From Aeromonas caviae (GTDB taxonomy: Bacteria; Pseudomonadota; Gammaproteobacteria; Enterobacterales; Aeromonadaceae): 52,477 nt of DNA. The notes under the pieces were generated by a model. It was not told the origin of the DNA, ran no database searches, and saw only the letters and a program-made list of their open reading frames with translations. Numbering within the stretch: the first letter of the stretch is position 1; every line of letters starts with the position of its first letter. Both the position numbers and the translations under genes were made by a program. The DNA is taken from contig NZ_CDBK01000096.1 of the NCBI RefSeq assembly GCF_000819785.1, positions 921-53,397 on the forward strand, given 5' to 3'. Below, in pieces: positions 45,203-52,477 of this stretch.

Positions 45203-45798
45203 TGAAAATGAATCATGCCCTGCTGATCCTGACTGGCGCCCTGCTGCTGGGCGGCTGCTCCAGCACCACCGTCAGCTATGGCGATCCCACCGAGACCGAG
45301 ACGGTGACCGTCGATTACGGCTCCTCCGACTTGCAGGCCATCGCCGACAAGATGGCGGATTCCATGCTGGCGTCCCCGGCCACCAGCGAGATCACCGCCG
45401 GGGGCCGCCCGGTGATGTTCATGGACTCCATCCGCAACAAGACCTCGGAGCACATCGACACCGAGGCCATCACCGACACTATCCGCACCAAGCTACTGCG
45501 CTCGGGCAAGTTCCGCTTCGTGGACATGAGCAAGGTGGCGGCGGTCAAGCAGCAGCTCGAATACCAGCAGGGCAGCGGCATGGTGGACCCAGCCACCATG
45601 GTGCGGCTCGGCAAGCAGACCGGTGCCCGCTACATGGTCTATGGCAACCTCGCCAGCATCGTCAAGGACAACGGCAAGGTGAAGGACGTCTACTACCAGA
45701 TGACCATGAACCTGATGGATGTGGAGAACGGCGAACTGCTGTGGGCCGATCAGAAAGAGATCCGCAAACAGGCCAAGAAGTCCACCTTTGGCTGGTGA
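45202..45798 (+). CDS. lpoB: Penicillin-binding protein activator LpoB
   Basis: A 198-residue outer-membrane lipoprotein (E. coli 213); LLGGC gives Cys19. A short disordered linker (about 20-45) is followed by the globular LpoB domain with the features VMFMDSIRNKTSEHIDT, LLRSGKFRFVD and TGARYMVYGNLASI. LpoB reaches through peptidoglycan to stimulate PBP1b. The linker is shorter than in E. coli. It is translationally coupled to ycfL and overlaps thiK. Confidence 0.94.
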   Translation: MKMNHALLILTGALLLGGCSSTTVSYGDPTETETVTVDYGSSDLQAIADKMADSMLASPATSEITAGGRPVMFMDSIRNKTSEHIDTEAITDTIRTKLLRSGKFRFVDMSKVAAVKQQLEYQQGSGMVDPATMVRLGKQTGARYMVYGNLASIVKDNGKVKDVYYQMTMNLMDVENGELLWADQKEIRKQAKKSTFGW

Positions 45799-46651
45799 GG
45801 ACCCGCGGGGGCAGGGGGATCTGGCGGAGCTGGCGCTCCTCGCCAGCCTGCCGGCGCCCTGGGATCAGGGGCGCCTTGAGCCGCTGGGCCAGGGCCTGAC
45901 CAACGGCAACTACCGGCTCTGTCTCCCCACTGGCGAGCAGGCCTTCCTGCGCCGCGGTCATCCTGATCCGGTGCGCCTTGGCATCGACCGGGCCACCGAG
46001 TGGCAGCTCTACCGGGGGGCGGTGGGGCAGGGGCTGGCGTTGCCCTGTCATCACGGCGATCCCGCCACCGGCCTGATGCTGCTGGCGTGGTGCGACGAAC
46101 CCAACTGGGCCGAGCAGGCGCCGCCTCTCGCCGCGCAACCCCGCCTGATGGCGGAGGTGCTGGTACGGCTGCACCGCCTGCCGGTGCCGACCGTGGTGAT
46201 GGCGGTGCGGGCCCACAGCGGCGGTTATCGGCAGCGTCTGGCCCATATCCCTCCCTGGCTGCCCGCCCTGGAGCGGGCCCTGCTCGCGAGCCGGGAGCCG
46301 GACGACTGCTGGCTCCCTTGCCATCACGATCTCAATCCGGCTAACTTGTTGGGGTCGCGACCCTGGGTCATCGACTGGGAGTACGGCGCCGCCGGTCATC
46401 CTGGGTTCGAGGTCGCCAGCATCCAGCGCACCCACGGCTGGAGCGAAGAGCAGCGGTGCCAGTTGGAGAGCTGCTATCTTGAAGCCATGGACGGGGCACC
46501 GACGGGGCTGGGGCCCCGGGGATTCCAGGCCGATGCCTTCCTGCCCTGGGTCGATTACATCGGCCTGCTGTGGGCGCTGCTGATGGCCGAACAGCAACCC
46601 GGGCCCGAGTATCAGGCCCTGATCGACATCAACCGCCAGCGCCTGGAGTGA
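45788..46651 (+). CDS. thiK: Phosphotransferase, probable thiamine kinase ThiK
   Basis: A protein of about 287 residues with an aminoglycoside/choline kinase-like fold. The catalytic motif is HHDLNPANLL (catalytic Asp in HxD, with Asn five residues later) and the magnesium Asp is in VIDWEYG. E. coli ThiK (274) phosphorylates thiamine to thiamine monophosphate and lies in the same place after lpoB. The start is uncertain: no ATG suits, so I chose TTG 45788, overlapping the end of lpoB by 11 bases; an in-frame ATG at 45719 would overlap lpoB by 80 bases. N-terminal divergence leaves open another small-molecule kinase. Confidence 0.8.
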   Translation: MAGEDPRGQGDLAELALLASLPAPWDQGRLEPLGQGLTNGNYRLCLPTGEQAFLRRGHPDPVRLGIDRATEWQLYRGAVGQGLALPCHHGDPATGLMLLAWCDEPNWAEQAPPLAAQPRLMAEVLVRLHRLPVPTVVMAVRAHSGGYRQRLAHIPPWLPALERALLASREPDDCWLPCHHDLNPANLLGSRPWVIDWEYGAAGHPGFEVASIQRTHGWSEEQRCQLESCYLEAMDGAPTGLGPRGFQADAFLPWVDYIGLLWALLMAEQQPGPEYQALIDINRQRLE

Positions 46652-46702
46652 TGCCAGGCAACGGCCCGCGCGACGCGTGTATTCAATGAATGGGAGGCAT
46701 GC

Positions 46703-47563
46703 ATGGTGACCACATTCTCATGGCGTCAACCGCGTAGCTGGAGCCTGCTGCTGCTCTGCCTGCTGCTGACGGGTTGCGCCACCCGGGTGATCTACTACTG
46801 GCTCGACTCGGCCATCGTCTGGCAACTGGACGACTACTTCTCCCTGGACCGCAGCCAGAAGAAGCTGCTTGACCAGGAGGTGAAGGGGCTGATGGCCTGG
46901 CACCGGCAGCATGAGCTGCCCATCTATGCCCGGGATCTCGACGCCCTGGCCAAGGCGGTGGCCAGCCCCATGAGCCCGGCCCAGGTGACCCTGCATCTGG
47001 ACAGAACCCAGGCGAGCCTGACCCGTACTCTGGAGAATGCCATTCCCCGCACGGTGCGCCTAGCCAAGACCCTGACCGACGATCAGGTGGCTCGCTTCAT
47101 GGCCGATAGGGTGAAGCGCCAGCAGGAGCGCCAGCACGATTTTGCCACCCAGTCGAAGGCCGAGATGATCAAGGGCTTTCGGGAGAAGATGAATGAGCGC
47201 CTGGTGTTCTGGATTGGCAAGGTGAAACCGGCCCAGGAGCCCCTCATCACGCAGTGGGCCGAGTGGCAATACGAGATGATGGCCCCCTGGCTCGACTTTC
47301 AGGAGGCCTGGACCAAGGAGCTGGATCGGCTGATGAAACAGCGCCAGAGCCCGGATTTCGGCCAGGAGCTGACCCGCTTGCTCCAGCAGGGGGACGGCCT
47401 GATGGATGGCCGCTTCACCGGCTACACGGACCAGTCCCGCCAGCGCACCATCCAGTGGCTGAGCGATCTCAGCCACTCCATGGATCTCTCCCAGCGGGCC
47501 CACCTCTACACCCTGCTCAAGGACTATGCCGAGGACTTCGAGGGCATGACCCGCAGCCGCTAA
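46703..47563 (+). CDS. DUF6279-like lipoprotein
   Basis: A 286-residue lipoprotein: LLTGC gives Cys25 after a long hydrophobic leader. The mature protein is mostly helical and charged. It begins with YYWLDSAIVWQLDDYFSLD, then LDQEVKGLMAWHRQHELPIYA, both typical of the DUF6279 lipoproteins. No enzyme motif is seen. It occupies the position after thiK where E. coli has nagZ. It may be outer-membrane attached, since residue +2 is Ala. Confidence 0.82.
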   Translation: MVTTFSWRQPRSWSLLLLCLLLTGCATRVIYYWLDSAIVWQLDDYFSLDRSQKKLLDQEVKGLMAWHRQHELPIYARDLDALAKAVASPMSPAQVTLHLDRTQASLTRTLENAIPRTVRLAKTLTDDQVARFMADRVKRQQERQHDFATQSKAEMIKGFREKMNERLVFWIGKVKPAQEPLITQWAEWQYEMMAPWLDFQEAWTKELDRLMKQRQSPDFGQELTRLLQQGDGLMDGRFTGYTDQSRQRTIQWLSDLSHSMDLSQRAHLYTLLKDYAEDFEGMTRSR

Positions 47564-47580
47564 GGACGCGGTGAGACAAC

Positions 47581-47615
47581 ACAAGGGCGGCGGGCCCGGG
47601 GCCTGCCGCCCTTGT
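47581..47615 (+). terminator. Hairpin after the DUF6279 lipoprotein gene
   Basis: ACAAGGGCGGC (47581-47591) and GCCGCCCTTGT (47605-47615) flank a 13-base GC-rich loop; TCTTG follows. A likely transcript end for the hinT-lpoB cluster. Confidence 0.7.
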
Positions 47616-47669
47616 TCTTGTGGGGCAGGCTGTGGTAGCTTGCCCTTTCTATTGTGTGGGAATTAACTT

Positions 47670-48137
47670 TTGAACCTGACCGACAACGTGAAACTGGCGG
47701 CGATGACCCTGCTCATCACCCTCGCACTGTTGTTCTCTACCCTCTCGGTGGAGGGGGTCAAGGTACCCGCGTTCCAGCCCTCGGCCCAGCATGCCCACTC
47801 GCTGGCGGAGGGGGCGGCACCTGCCGACGCAAGCCCGGCGGCCCACGGCGTCAGCGGCAGTGACGATGGCATCGTCAAGTTCGTCGGCTCCCACCAGAAT
47901 CACCTGCTGCGCCTCGAGCACTCCCTGAGCCGCGATCATCAGCCCGGCAGCGTGGTCTACGAGCTGGTGATGAGCTGGTCCCAGCAGGCGATCCTGCTGC
48001 TGCTGTGCGGCCTGCTGTTCTATGCCGCCCTCTTCTACCCGGGGACGAGCTTTCGCGATCACTTCGCCGGCATTCACAGGCGCCGCCTGCAGCGCCGGCA
48101 TCTGCAGTACCGCTTCGCCCAGAGCTTCCTCGCCTGA
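47670..48137 (+). CDS. Small two-helix membrane protein ahead of secD2F2 (possible secretion monitor)
   Basis: A 155-residue protein that I do not recognise. A signal-anchor or signal peptide covers about 7-25 (KLAAMTLLITLALLFSTLS), followed by an Ala/His-rich periplasmic stretch. A second membrane helix lies at about 104-122, and the C-terminal tail is strongly basic (IHRRRLQRRHLQYR). The start is a TTG (47670) eight bases after GGGA; ATG 47703 is an alternative. It sits 148 bases before secD2. In Vibrio alginolyticus the arrest peptide VemP (159 residues) holds the same place, but the VemP arrest motif is not visible here. Confidence 0.7.
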   Translation: MNLTDNVKLAAMTLLITLALLFSTLSVEGVKVPAFQPSAQHAHSLAEGAAPADASPAAHGVSGSDDGIVKFVGSHQNHLLRLEHSLSRDHQPGSVVYELVMSWSQQAILLLLCGLLFYAALFYPGTSFRDHFAGIHRRRLQRRHLQYRFAQSFLA

Positions 48138-48285
48138 TCCCGATGGGGTCAGCTTGCCACCTGTTGCCTCATCTTCTCTCTGTTGCTGTTCACTTTTAGT
48201 GAACGGCTAGGCTGTCTTGTTTCATTTTTTTGCACGGTGCGACCCCGGTGTCGCCCCTTGCCATCGCCTGACAGAGGCCGATTTC

Positions 48286-50088
48286 ATGAGAAAAAAGAGT
48301 CATACCGTGTTGAACCGCATGAGCCTGTGGCAGTACGCCCTGTTGCTGCTGATGCTGGTCACGTTCGCGTTCTATTCCCTGCCCACCTTCTTCGGTGAGC
48401 AGCCCTCCCTCGGGCTGCACGGCCAGTCGCGCCTGAGCGACGCGCAGCGCACCCTGCTGGCCGAGAACCACATCGACCCCCTCAAGCAGATCGCCCAGGG
48501 TGGCCGGATGGCGCTGGTGTTCGCCAGCCAGGGGGAGCAGCAACTGGCCAAGCAGTTGCTGGAGCAGCAGGGACTGGACAGCGCCGCCCTGACCCTGGAG
48601 TTCTACTCCAACGCCCCGGCCTGGATCAGCCGGCTCGGCGCCGATCCCATCAAGCTCGGGCTGGACCTGCGCGGTGGCTCCCAGCTGCTGATCGGGGTGG
48701 ACGTGGATTTTGTCATCGACAACCAGACCAAGAACCTGGTGGATACCCTGCGCACCCGTTTTCGCGAGGCCAACCTGCGCGGCGCCAGCGTGATGCGCAC
48801 CGCCCAGGGGAGCGTGGCCGTCACCCTGCCCGACGTGGCGGGGCAGGAGGCCTGGCTCTCCATCATCAAGGAGAGCGCCGGTACCCGCCAGGATCAGTGG
48901 ACACTGAGCCGCTCCGGCAATGCACTGACCCTGGTGCTGAGCGACGCCGAGCGCACCTTGCTGGTGAACAACGCCGTGACCCAGAACCTGTCGATCCTGA
49001 AAAAGCGGATCAACGAGCTCGGCATCGTCGAGGCCTCGGTGGTGCGTCAGGGGCAGGACGGCATCCGCATCGAGCTGCCGGGGGTGCACAACCCCAAGCA
49101 GGCGAAAGAGGTGATCGGCGCCACCGCGTCCCTGGCCTTCTATGAAGCCAAGGCCGACAGCCGCTTCTTCATGGCGGATCGCAGCGGCCAGGCAGTGGGG
49201 CTGGCCCGCCAGCCGGTGCTGAGCGGCGAGCACATCGTCGATGCCCGCGCCAACATGGGGGAGATGGGGCAGCCCCAGGTCAACATCGTGCTCGACACCC
49301 TGGGGGGGAGCAAGATGAACCAGTTCAGCCGCCAGCACGTGGGCAAGCCCATGGCCACCGTCTTCACCGAGTACAAGACCAACGCCGAAGGCAAGCTGCG
49401 CGCCCGAAGCGAGGTGATCAACGTCGCCACCATCCAGACCGCCCTTGGCAACCAGTTCCGCATCACCGGGATCGGCAGCCTGCCCGAGGCTCAGGAGCTT
49501 GCCATGCTGCTGCGGGCCGGGGCCCTCACCGCGCCGCTGAAGATCCTGGAGGAGCGCAGCATAGGCCCGACCCTGGGTCTGCAGAACATCGAGGCGGGCT
49601 TCACCGCCCTGGCGTTCGGCATGGCGGGCATGATGCTGTTCATGATGGCCTGGTATCGCAAGTTCGGCTGGGTCGCCATCACGGCGCTGGTGGCCAACCT
49701 GCTGATGCAGGTGGGCATGCTGGCGGTATTGCCTGGCGCCGTGCTGACCCTGCCGGGGATCGCCGGTCTGGTGCTTACCGTCGGCATGGCGGTGGATACC
49801 CATGTGCTGATTTTTGAGCGGATCAAGGACCGGCTGCGGGAAGGGGGTTCGTTGGCCAACGCCATCGACTTTGGTTATCGCTCGGCGTTTCGCACCATCT
49901 TCGATGCCAACATCACCACCCTCATCTGCGCCGTGGTGCTCTATGCCATCGGTTCCGGGCCGCTGCAGGGCTTCTCCATCACCCTGATCCTGGGGCTCAT
50001 CTCCAGCATGGTGACCGGCATCTGGGGCACCCGCGCCATCATCAACCCCCTGTGGGGCAACAGCCGCGCCAAGCTGCTGAGGGTATGA
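48286..50088 (+). CDS. secD: Second SecD-type protein translocase subunit (SecD2)
   Basis: A 600-residue SecD (E. coli 615) with six membrane helices, the first at about 17-37. GLDLRGGSQLLIGVD is the family's motif after the first periplasmic domain. The later membrane block holds LTVGMAVDTHVLIFERIKDRLREG with conserved acidic residues of the proton or sodium path. SecD and SecF pull exported proteins out of SecYEG using ion flow. It is not next to yajC or tgt, which usually accompany the main secD, hence the paralogue label. ATG 48286 follows AGAGG; an in-frame start at 48217 adds 23 unlike residues. Confidence 0.93.
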   Translation: MRKKSHTVLNRMSLWQYALLLLMLVTFAFYSLPTFFGEQPSLGLHGQSRLSDAQRTLLAENHIDPLKQIAQGGRMALVFASQGEQQLAKQLLEQQGLDSAALTLEFYSNAPAWISRLGADPIKLGLDLRGGSQLLIGVDVDFVIDNQTKNLVDTLRTRFREANLRGASVMRTAQGSVAVTLPDVAGQEAWLSIIKESAGTRQDQWTLSRSGNALTLVLSDAERTLLVNNAVTQNLSILKKRINELGIVEASVVRQGQDGIRIELPGVHNPKQAKEVIGATASLAFYEAKADSRFFMADRSGQAVGLARQPVLSGEHIVDARANMGEMGQPQVNIVLDTLGGSKMNQFSRQHVGKPMATVFTEYKTNAEGKLRARSEVINVATIQTALGNQFRITGIGSLPEAQELAMLLRAGALTAPLKILEERSIGPTLGLQNIEAGFTALAFGMAGMMLFMMAWYRKFGWVAITALVANLLMQVGMLAVLPGAVLTLPGIAGLVLTVGMAVDTHVLIFERIKDRLREGGSLANAIDFGYRSAFRTIFDANITTLICAVVLYAIGSGPLQGFSITLILGLISSMVTGIWGTRAIINPLWGNSRAKLLRV

Positions 50089-50090
50089 CC

Positions 50091-50204
50091 ATGAACCGAC
50101 TTCATCACCATGACGCCGCGCCCGTGAGTCTGCATGACCTGCGCACCGACCGCTTCCTGCCGGGAAGCCTGAACCACCTGACGTCGAGGGAAGAACAATG
50201 CTGA
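50091..50204 (+). CDS. Possible 37-residue leader-type ORF between secD2 and secF2
   Basis: An ATG at 50091 has GAGGG seven bases upstream and opens a 37-codon frame (MNRLHHHDAAPVSLHD...) that ends in TGA at 50204, overlapping the secF2 start (50198). The peptide is His-rich and hydrophilic. It may couple translation of the two sec genes or may not be made at all. I found no family resemblance. Confidence 0.3.
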   Translation: MNRLHHHDAAPVSLHDLRTDRFLPGSLNHLTSREEQC

Positions 50205-51112
50205 GAATGATCCTGGCCATGGGGCTGACCCGCTGGCGCTATATCGGGCTGTGGGCCTCCGTGCTGCTGACCCTGGCCTGCGTGGCCGTCCTTGCGACAA
50301 AAGGGCTCGCCCTCGGGCTCGATTTCACCGGCGGGATCCTGCTGGAGTTTCGCATCCAGACCCTGAAGGAGGCCCATGAGCTCAACGCTCTGCTGACGGC
50401 GCCCCTGGCGGGGGTGGTGGAGCTGCACGGCGCCGGTGTGCCCGGCGAGTGGCTCATCAAGCTGCCCCCCCACGCGCTGCCCTGGGCGGCGGAGGATCTG
50501 GCGACCATGCTGGGGCAGCAACTCGCCCTGCCGGTGGAGCTCTTGCGCACCACCATCGTCGGGCCCCAGGTGGGCGCGGAGCTGTTCCAGCAGGGGATGC
50601 TGGCGGTGCTGGTGGCCTCGCTCGCCATCTCCGCCTACCTGGCGGTGCGCTTCGAGTGGCGCCAGGCCATCGGCATCCTGGTGTCGGTGCTGCACGACGG
50701 TCTGGTGGCCATCGGGCTGCTCGCGCTCTTTGACATCGAGTTCGACCTCAACGTCATCGCGGGCCTGATGGCGGTGATAGGCTACTCCCTCAACGACAGC
50801 ATCGTCATCTCGGACCGGCTGCGGGACTTGCTGGGGTCGCGTACCCGTATGGGGATCCACGAGTGCTCGGACGTGGCCATCAAGGCCACCTTCAGCCGCA
50901 CCATGATCACCTCGGGCACCACCCTCTTCACCGTGGGGGCCCTGCTCCTGTTCGGCGGCGACGCCCTCTACGGCTTCTCCTTCACCCTGTTCGCCGGCAT
51001 CCTGGTGGGGACGCTCTCCTCCATCACGGTGGCCTCCACGGTGCAGGAGCTGCTTGGGCTCTCCCCCCAGGCCTACCAGAAAAAAGAGGAGGAGCTGGCC
51101 GAGGCGGCGTGA
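50198..51112 (+). CDS. secF: Second SecF-type protein translocase subunit (SecF2)
   Basis: A 304-residue SecF (E. coli 323) with six membrane helices. GLDFTGGILLEF is the conserved motif after the first helix, and VIGYSLNDSIVISDRLRDLL plus TSGTTLFTVGALLLFGG lie in the membrane core, all typical of SecF. GAGGGA (50186-50191) precedes the ATG. It works with the SecD2 encoded 110 bases upstream. Vibrio species have a Na+-driven and an H+-driven SecDF pair; which ion this pair uses is not readable. Confidence 0.93.
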   Translation: MLRMILAMGLTRWRYIGLWASVLLTLACVAVLATKGLALGLDFTGGILLEFRIQTLKEAHELNALLTAPLAGVVELHGAGVPGEWLIKLPPHALPWAAEDLATMLGQQLALPVELLRTTIVGPQVGAELFQQGMLAVLVASLAISAYLAVRFEWRQAIGILVSVLHDGLVAIGLLALFDIEFDLNVIAGLMAVIGYSLNDSIVISDRLRDLLGSRTRMGIHECSDVAIKATFSRTMITSGTTLFTVGALLLFGGDALYGFSFTLFAGILVGTLSSITVASTVQELLGLSPQAYQKKEEELAEAA

Positions 51113-51127
51113 CCGCCCCGGGCAAAT

Positions 51128-51153
51128 AAAGGAAGGCGAATGCCTTCCTTTTT
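51128..51153 (+). terminator. Intrinsic terminator after secF2
   Basis: AAAGGAAGGC (51128-51137), loop GAAT, GCCTTCCTTT (51142-51151), within a T run. Confidence 0.9.
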
Positions 51154-51318
51154 CCATTCTGCCAGAGGGGGCGGCGGTCCCGAAGGCCGGGTTGGGGCGG
51201 CGGGTGTGACGCGGCCGAGCAGAAGTTGAAAAGTGTAATGAAATGCATGTTTTAGGCGCTATTTTCGGGGCCCGCATCGGCTACACTGGCAGGGAGTCTA
51301 TGGATGGAGTAAGCACTC

Positions 51319-52477
51319 ATGAATATCGCTCGTCGGCTTCAACTCATTGCCCTGCTGGTCATGCTGGCCCTGGGGTGTCTCAGCTGGTTCAGCATCAGCA
51401 GACTCTCCTCCGCCAATGCGGACCTCAGCTATGTAACAGACAACACCGTCCCCAGCATTTCCACGATCAAGGAGATACAGACAGACTTCTACGCCCTGCA
51501 TTCATTGATCCAGGCGCACGTGCTCAACACCGACGACGGCAAGATGAGTCAGATAGAGCAGAGCATTGCATCCCTTCACACCAAGATGGACGCCCTGCTG
51601 AGCCAGTATGAAAACGGGATGATCTCCAATGAGGAGGACAGGCAGCTCGTCGCCGATGATCGGCGCCTGGTTGCCCAGTACGGCAAGGCCTCTGAAGACG
51701 TCCTGCGCCTGTCCCGCGAGAACAAGAATGTAGAGGCCAGAGAGGCGATCGACACGGAGCTTGCCCCCTTGTTTGAGCAGCTTTCCCAGGCCATCGACAA
51801 GCACGTCCACTTCAACATCCAGCAAGGTGACGCCGTCAAGCTGCGAGGCGAGCAGAATGCCGATAGCAGCATGCAGGCTCTGTTGTTCATCTCGGTGGGC
51901 ACGGGAGCCCTCACGCTGGTGCTCTTTCTCTGGCTGTTCAGGCAGGTCGCCAATCCCCTCCGTCTGGCCATGGCGACCCTGTCCGAGATCCAGCGCGACC
52001 TGAACTTCACCCTGCGGGCCAATGTGAGCCAGCAGGACGAGATCGGCCAGACGCTGACGGCGGTCAACCGCCTGCTGGACACCTTGCAGCAGACCTTCAC
52101 CGAGTTCTCGGTGGGCAGCCTGCAGATCAAGAGCACGGCAGAGTCCCTCTCCCAGGCGGCCCAGCACATGGCGGAGTCGGCGAGTCAGGCCAATGACGCC
52201 ACCAGCCTTATCGCCGCCGGGGTGGAGGAGATGAGCGTGAGCATCACGGACATCTCCCAGCGCACCCAGGAGACCAGCCGCATCACCAATGAATCCGGCA
52301 AGCTCGCCAGTGACGGCGGGGCCACCATAGAGCGCACTGTGCTCGCCATCAACGACATCGCCGACGCCATTCGTCAGGCCTCCCGCGATGTGACGGCGTT
52401 GGGGGAGGGGATCTCCCGCATCGGTGGGGTGGTGAACGTCATCAACGATGTGGCGGGGCAGACCAACCTGCTGGCGC
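51319..52477 (+). CDS. Methyl-accepting chemotaxis protein, N-terminal part (cut by window edge)
   Basis: The frame from ATG 51319 stays open to the window end (386 codons). The protein starts MNIARRLQLIALLVML, with the first membrane helix at about 8-28, then a helical periplasmic sensor (about 30-185) resembling the four-helix-bundle MCP type, a second helix at about 187-207, HAMP (about 208-262) and the beginning of the signalling domain, ending within VAGQTNLLA just before the conserved tip. The ligand is unknown. It follows the secF2 terminator by 166 bases, so it has its own promoter; a -10-like TACACT is at 51292-51297. Confidence 0.9.
   Translation, partial: MNIARRLQLIALLVMLALGCLSWFSISRLSSANADLSYVTDNTVPSISTIKEIQTDFYALHSLIQAHVLNTDDGKMSQIEQSIASLHTKMDALLSQYENGMISNEEDRQLVADDRRLVAQYGKASEDVLRLSRENKNVEAREAIDTELAPLFEQLSQAIDKHVHFNIQQGDAVKLRGEQNADSSMQALLFISVGTGALTLVLFLWLFRQVANPLRLAMATLSEIQRDLNFTLRANVSQQDEIGQTLTAVNRLLDTLQQTFTEFSVGSLQIKSTAESLSQAAQHMAESASQANDATSLIAAGVEEMSVSITDISQRTQETSRITNESGKLASDGGATIERTVLAINDIADAIRQASRDVTALGEGISRIGGVVNVINDVAGQTNLLA

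Noticed and set aside
48196..50220. A 674-codon minus-strand frame opposite secD2
   Set aside because: Low-complexity His/Gln-rich translation, antisense to a clear SecD.
1..52477. CRISPR arrays, insertion sequences, prophage or toxin-antitoxin genes
   Set aside because: No regularly spaced repeats, transposase, integrase or phage structural motifs were seen on either strand.

Overview
The window reads as a stretch of ordinary chromosome from a gammaproteobacterium close to Aeromonas. It has high GC, dense genes and conserved Enterobacterales/Vibrio-type blocks (rsxABC, adhE-ychE-oppABCDF, hinT-ycfL-lpoB-thiK). It also has FabV-type enoyl reductase, a periplasmic broad-specificity racemase, a second SecDF pair and several chemoreceptors. 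The genus is an inference from protein resemblance and gene order. No insertion sequence, prophage, CRISPR array or rRNA gene was seen, and there is one tRNA (Pro, GGG).

Layout. 1-1396 (minus): start of the Rsx/Rnf electron-transport operon. 1508-5000: DMT exporter, a 65-residue unknown, a soluble double-PAS chemoreceptor and a DUF4124 protein. 5198-9309: fabV, a YfcC-type transporter and alaA. 9666-13687: DUF1653 protein, grxA, dacB and radD. 13809-17049: HlyD/DUF3302 pair and an MscS channel. 17112-21069 (minus): CstA-family transporter with the BtsS/BtsR pyruvate-type two-component system and a matching BtsR site. 21240-21333: a compact structured RNA with its own terminator. 21422-25443 (minus): HD-GYP protein and adhE with a class II FNR promoter. 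26185-32748: frameshifted marC/ychE and the oppABCDF operon. 32851-33985: a manganese (yybP-ykoY) riboswitch and terC/alx. 34040-37906: racemase, a small methyltransferase, a DAACS symporter and a lipoprotein. 38027-40624: tRNA-Pro, a dihydroorotase and a tandem PTPS protein. 40695-42707: chemoreceptor. 42964-47563: hinT plus an envelope lipoprotein cluster including lpoB. 47670-51112: a small membrane protein followed by secD2-secF2. 51319-end: a chemoreceptor cut by the window edge.

How the genes fit together. Much of the window concerns fermentative and anaerobic life (rsx, adhE under FNR, alaA, pyruvate sensing), peptide and amino-acid uptake (opp, cstA-like, yfcC, DAACS) and the cell envelope (dacB, lpoB, racemase, SecDF2). 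Many genes sit in convergent pairs separated by perfect hairpins that terminate both strands.

The most unusual points are the orphan structured RNA at 21240-21333, the BtsR site at 18615-18641, the riboswitch in front of terC whose aptamer lies in an open reading frame, a small two-helix membrane protein placed ahead of secDF2 in the way VemP is in Vibrio, and a one-base frameshift in marC/ychE.
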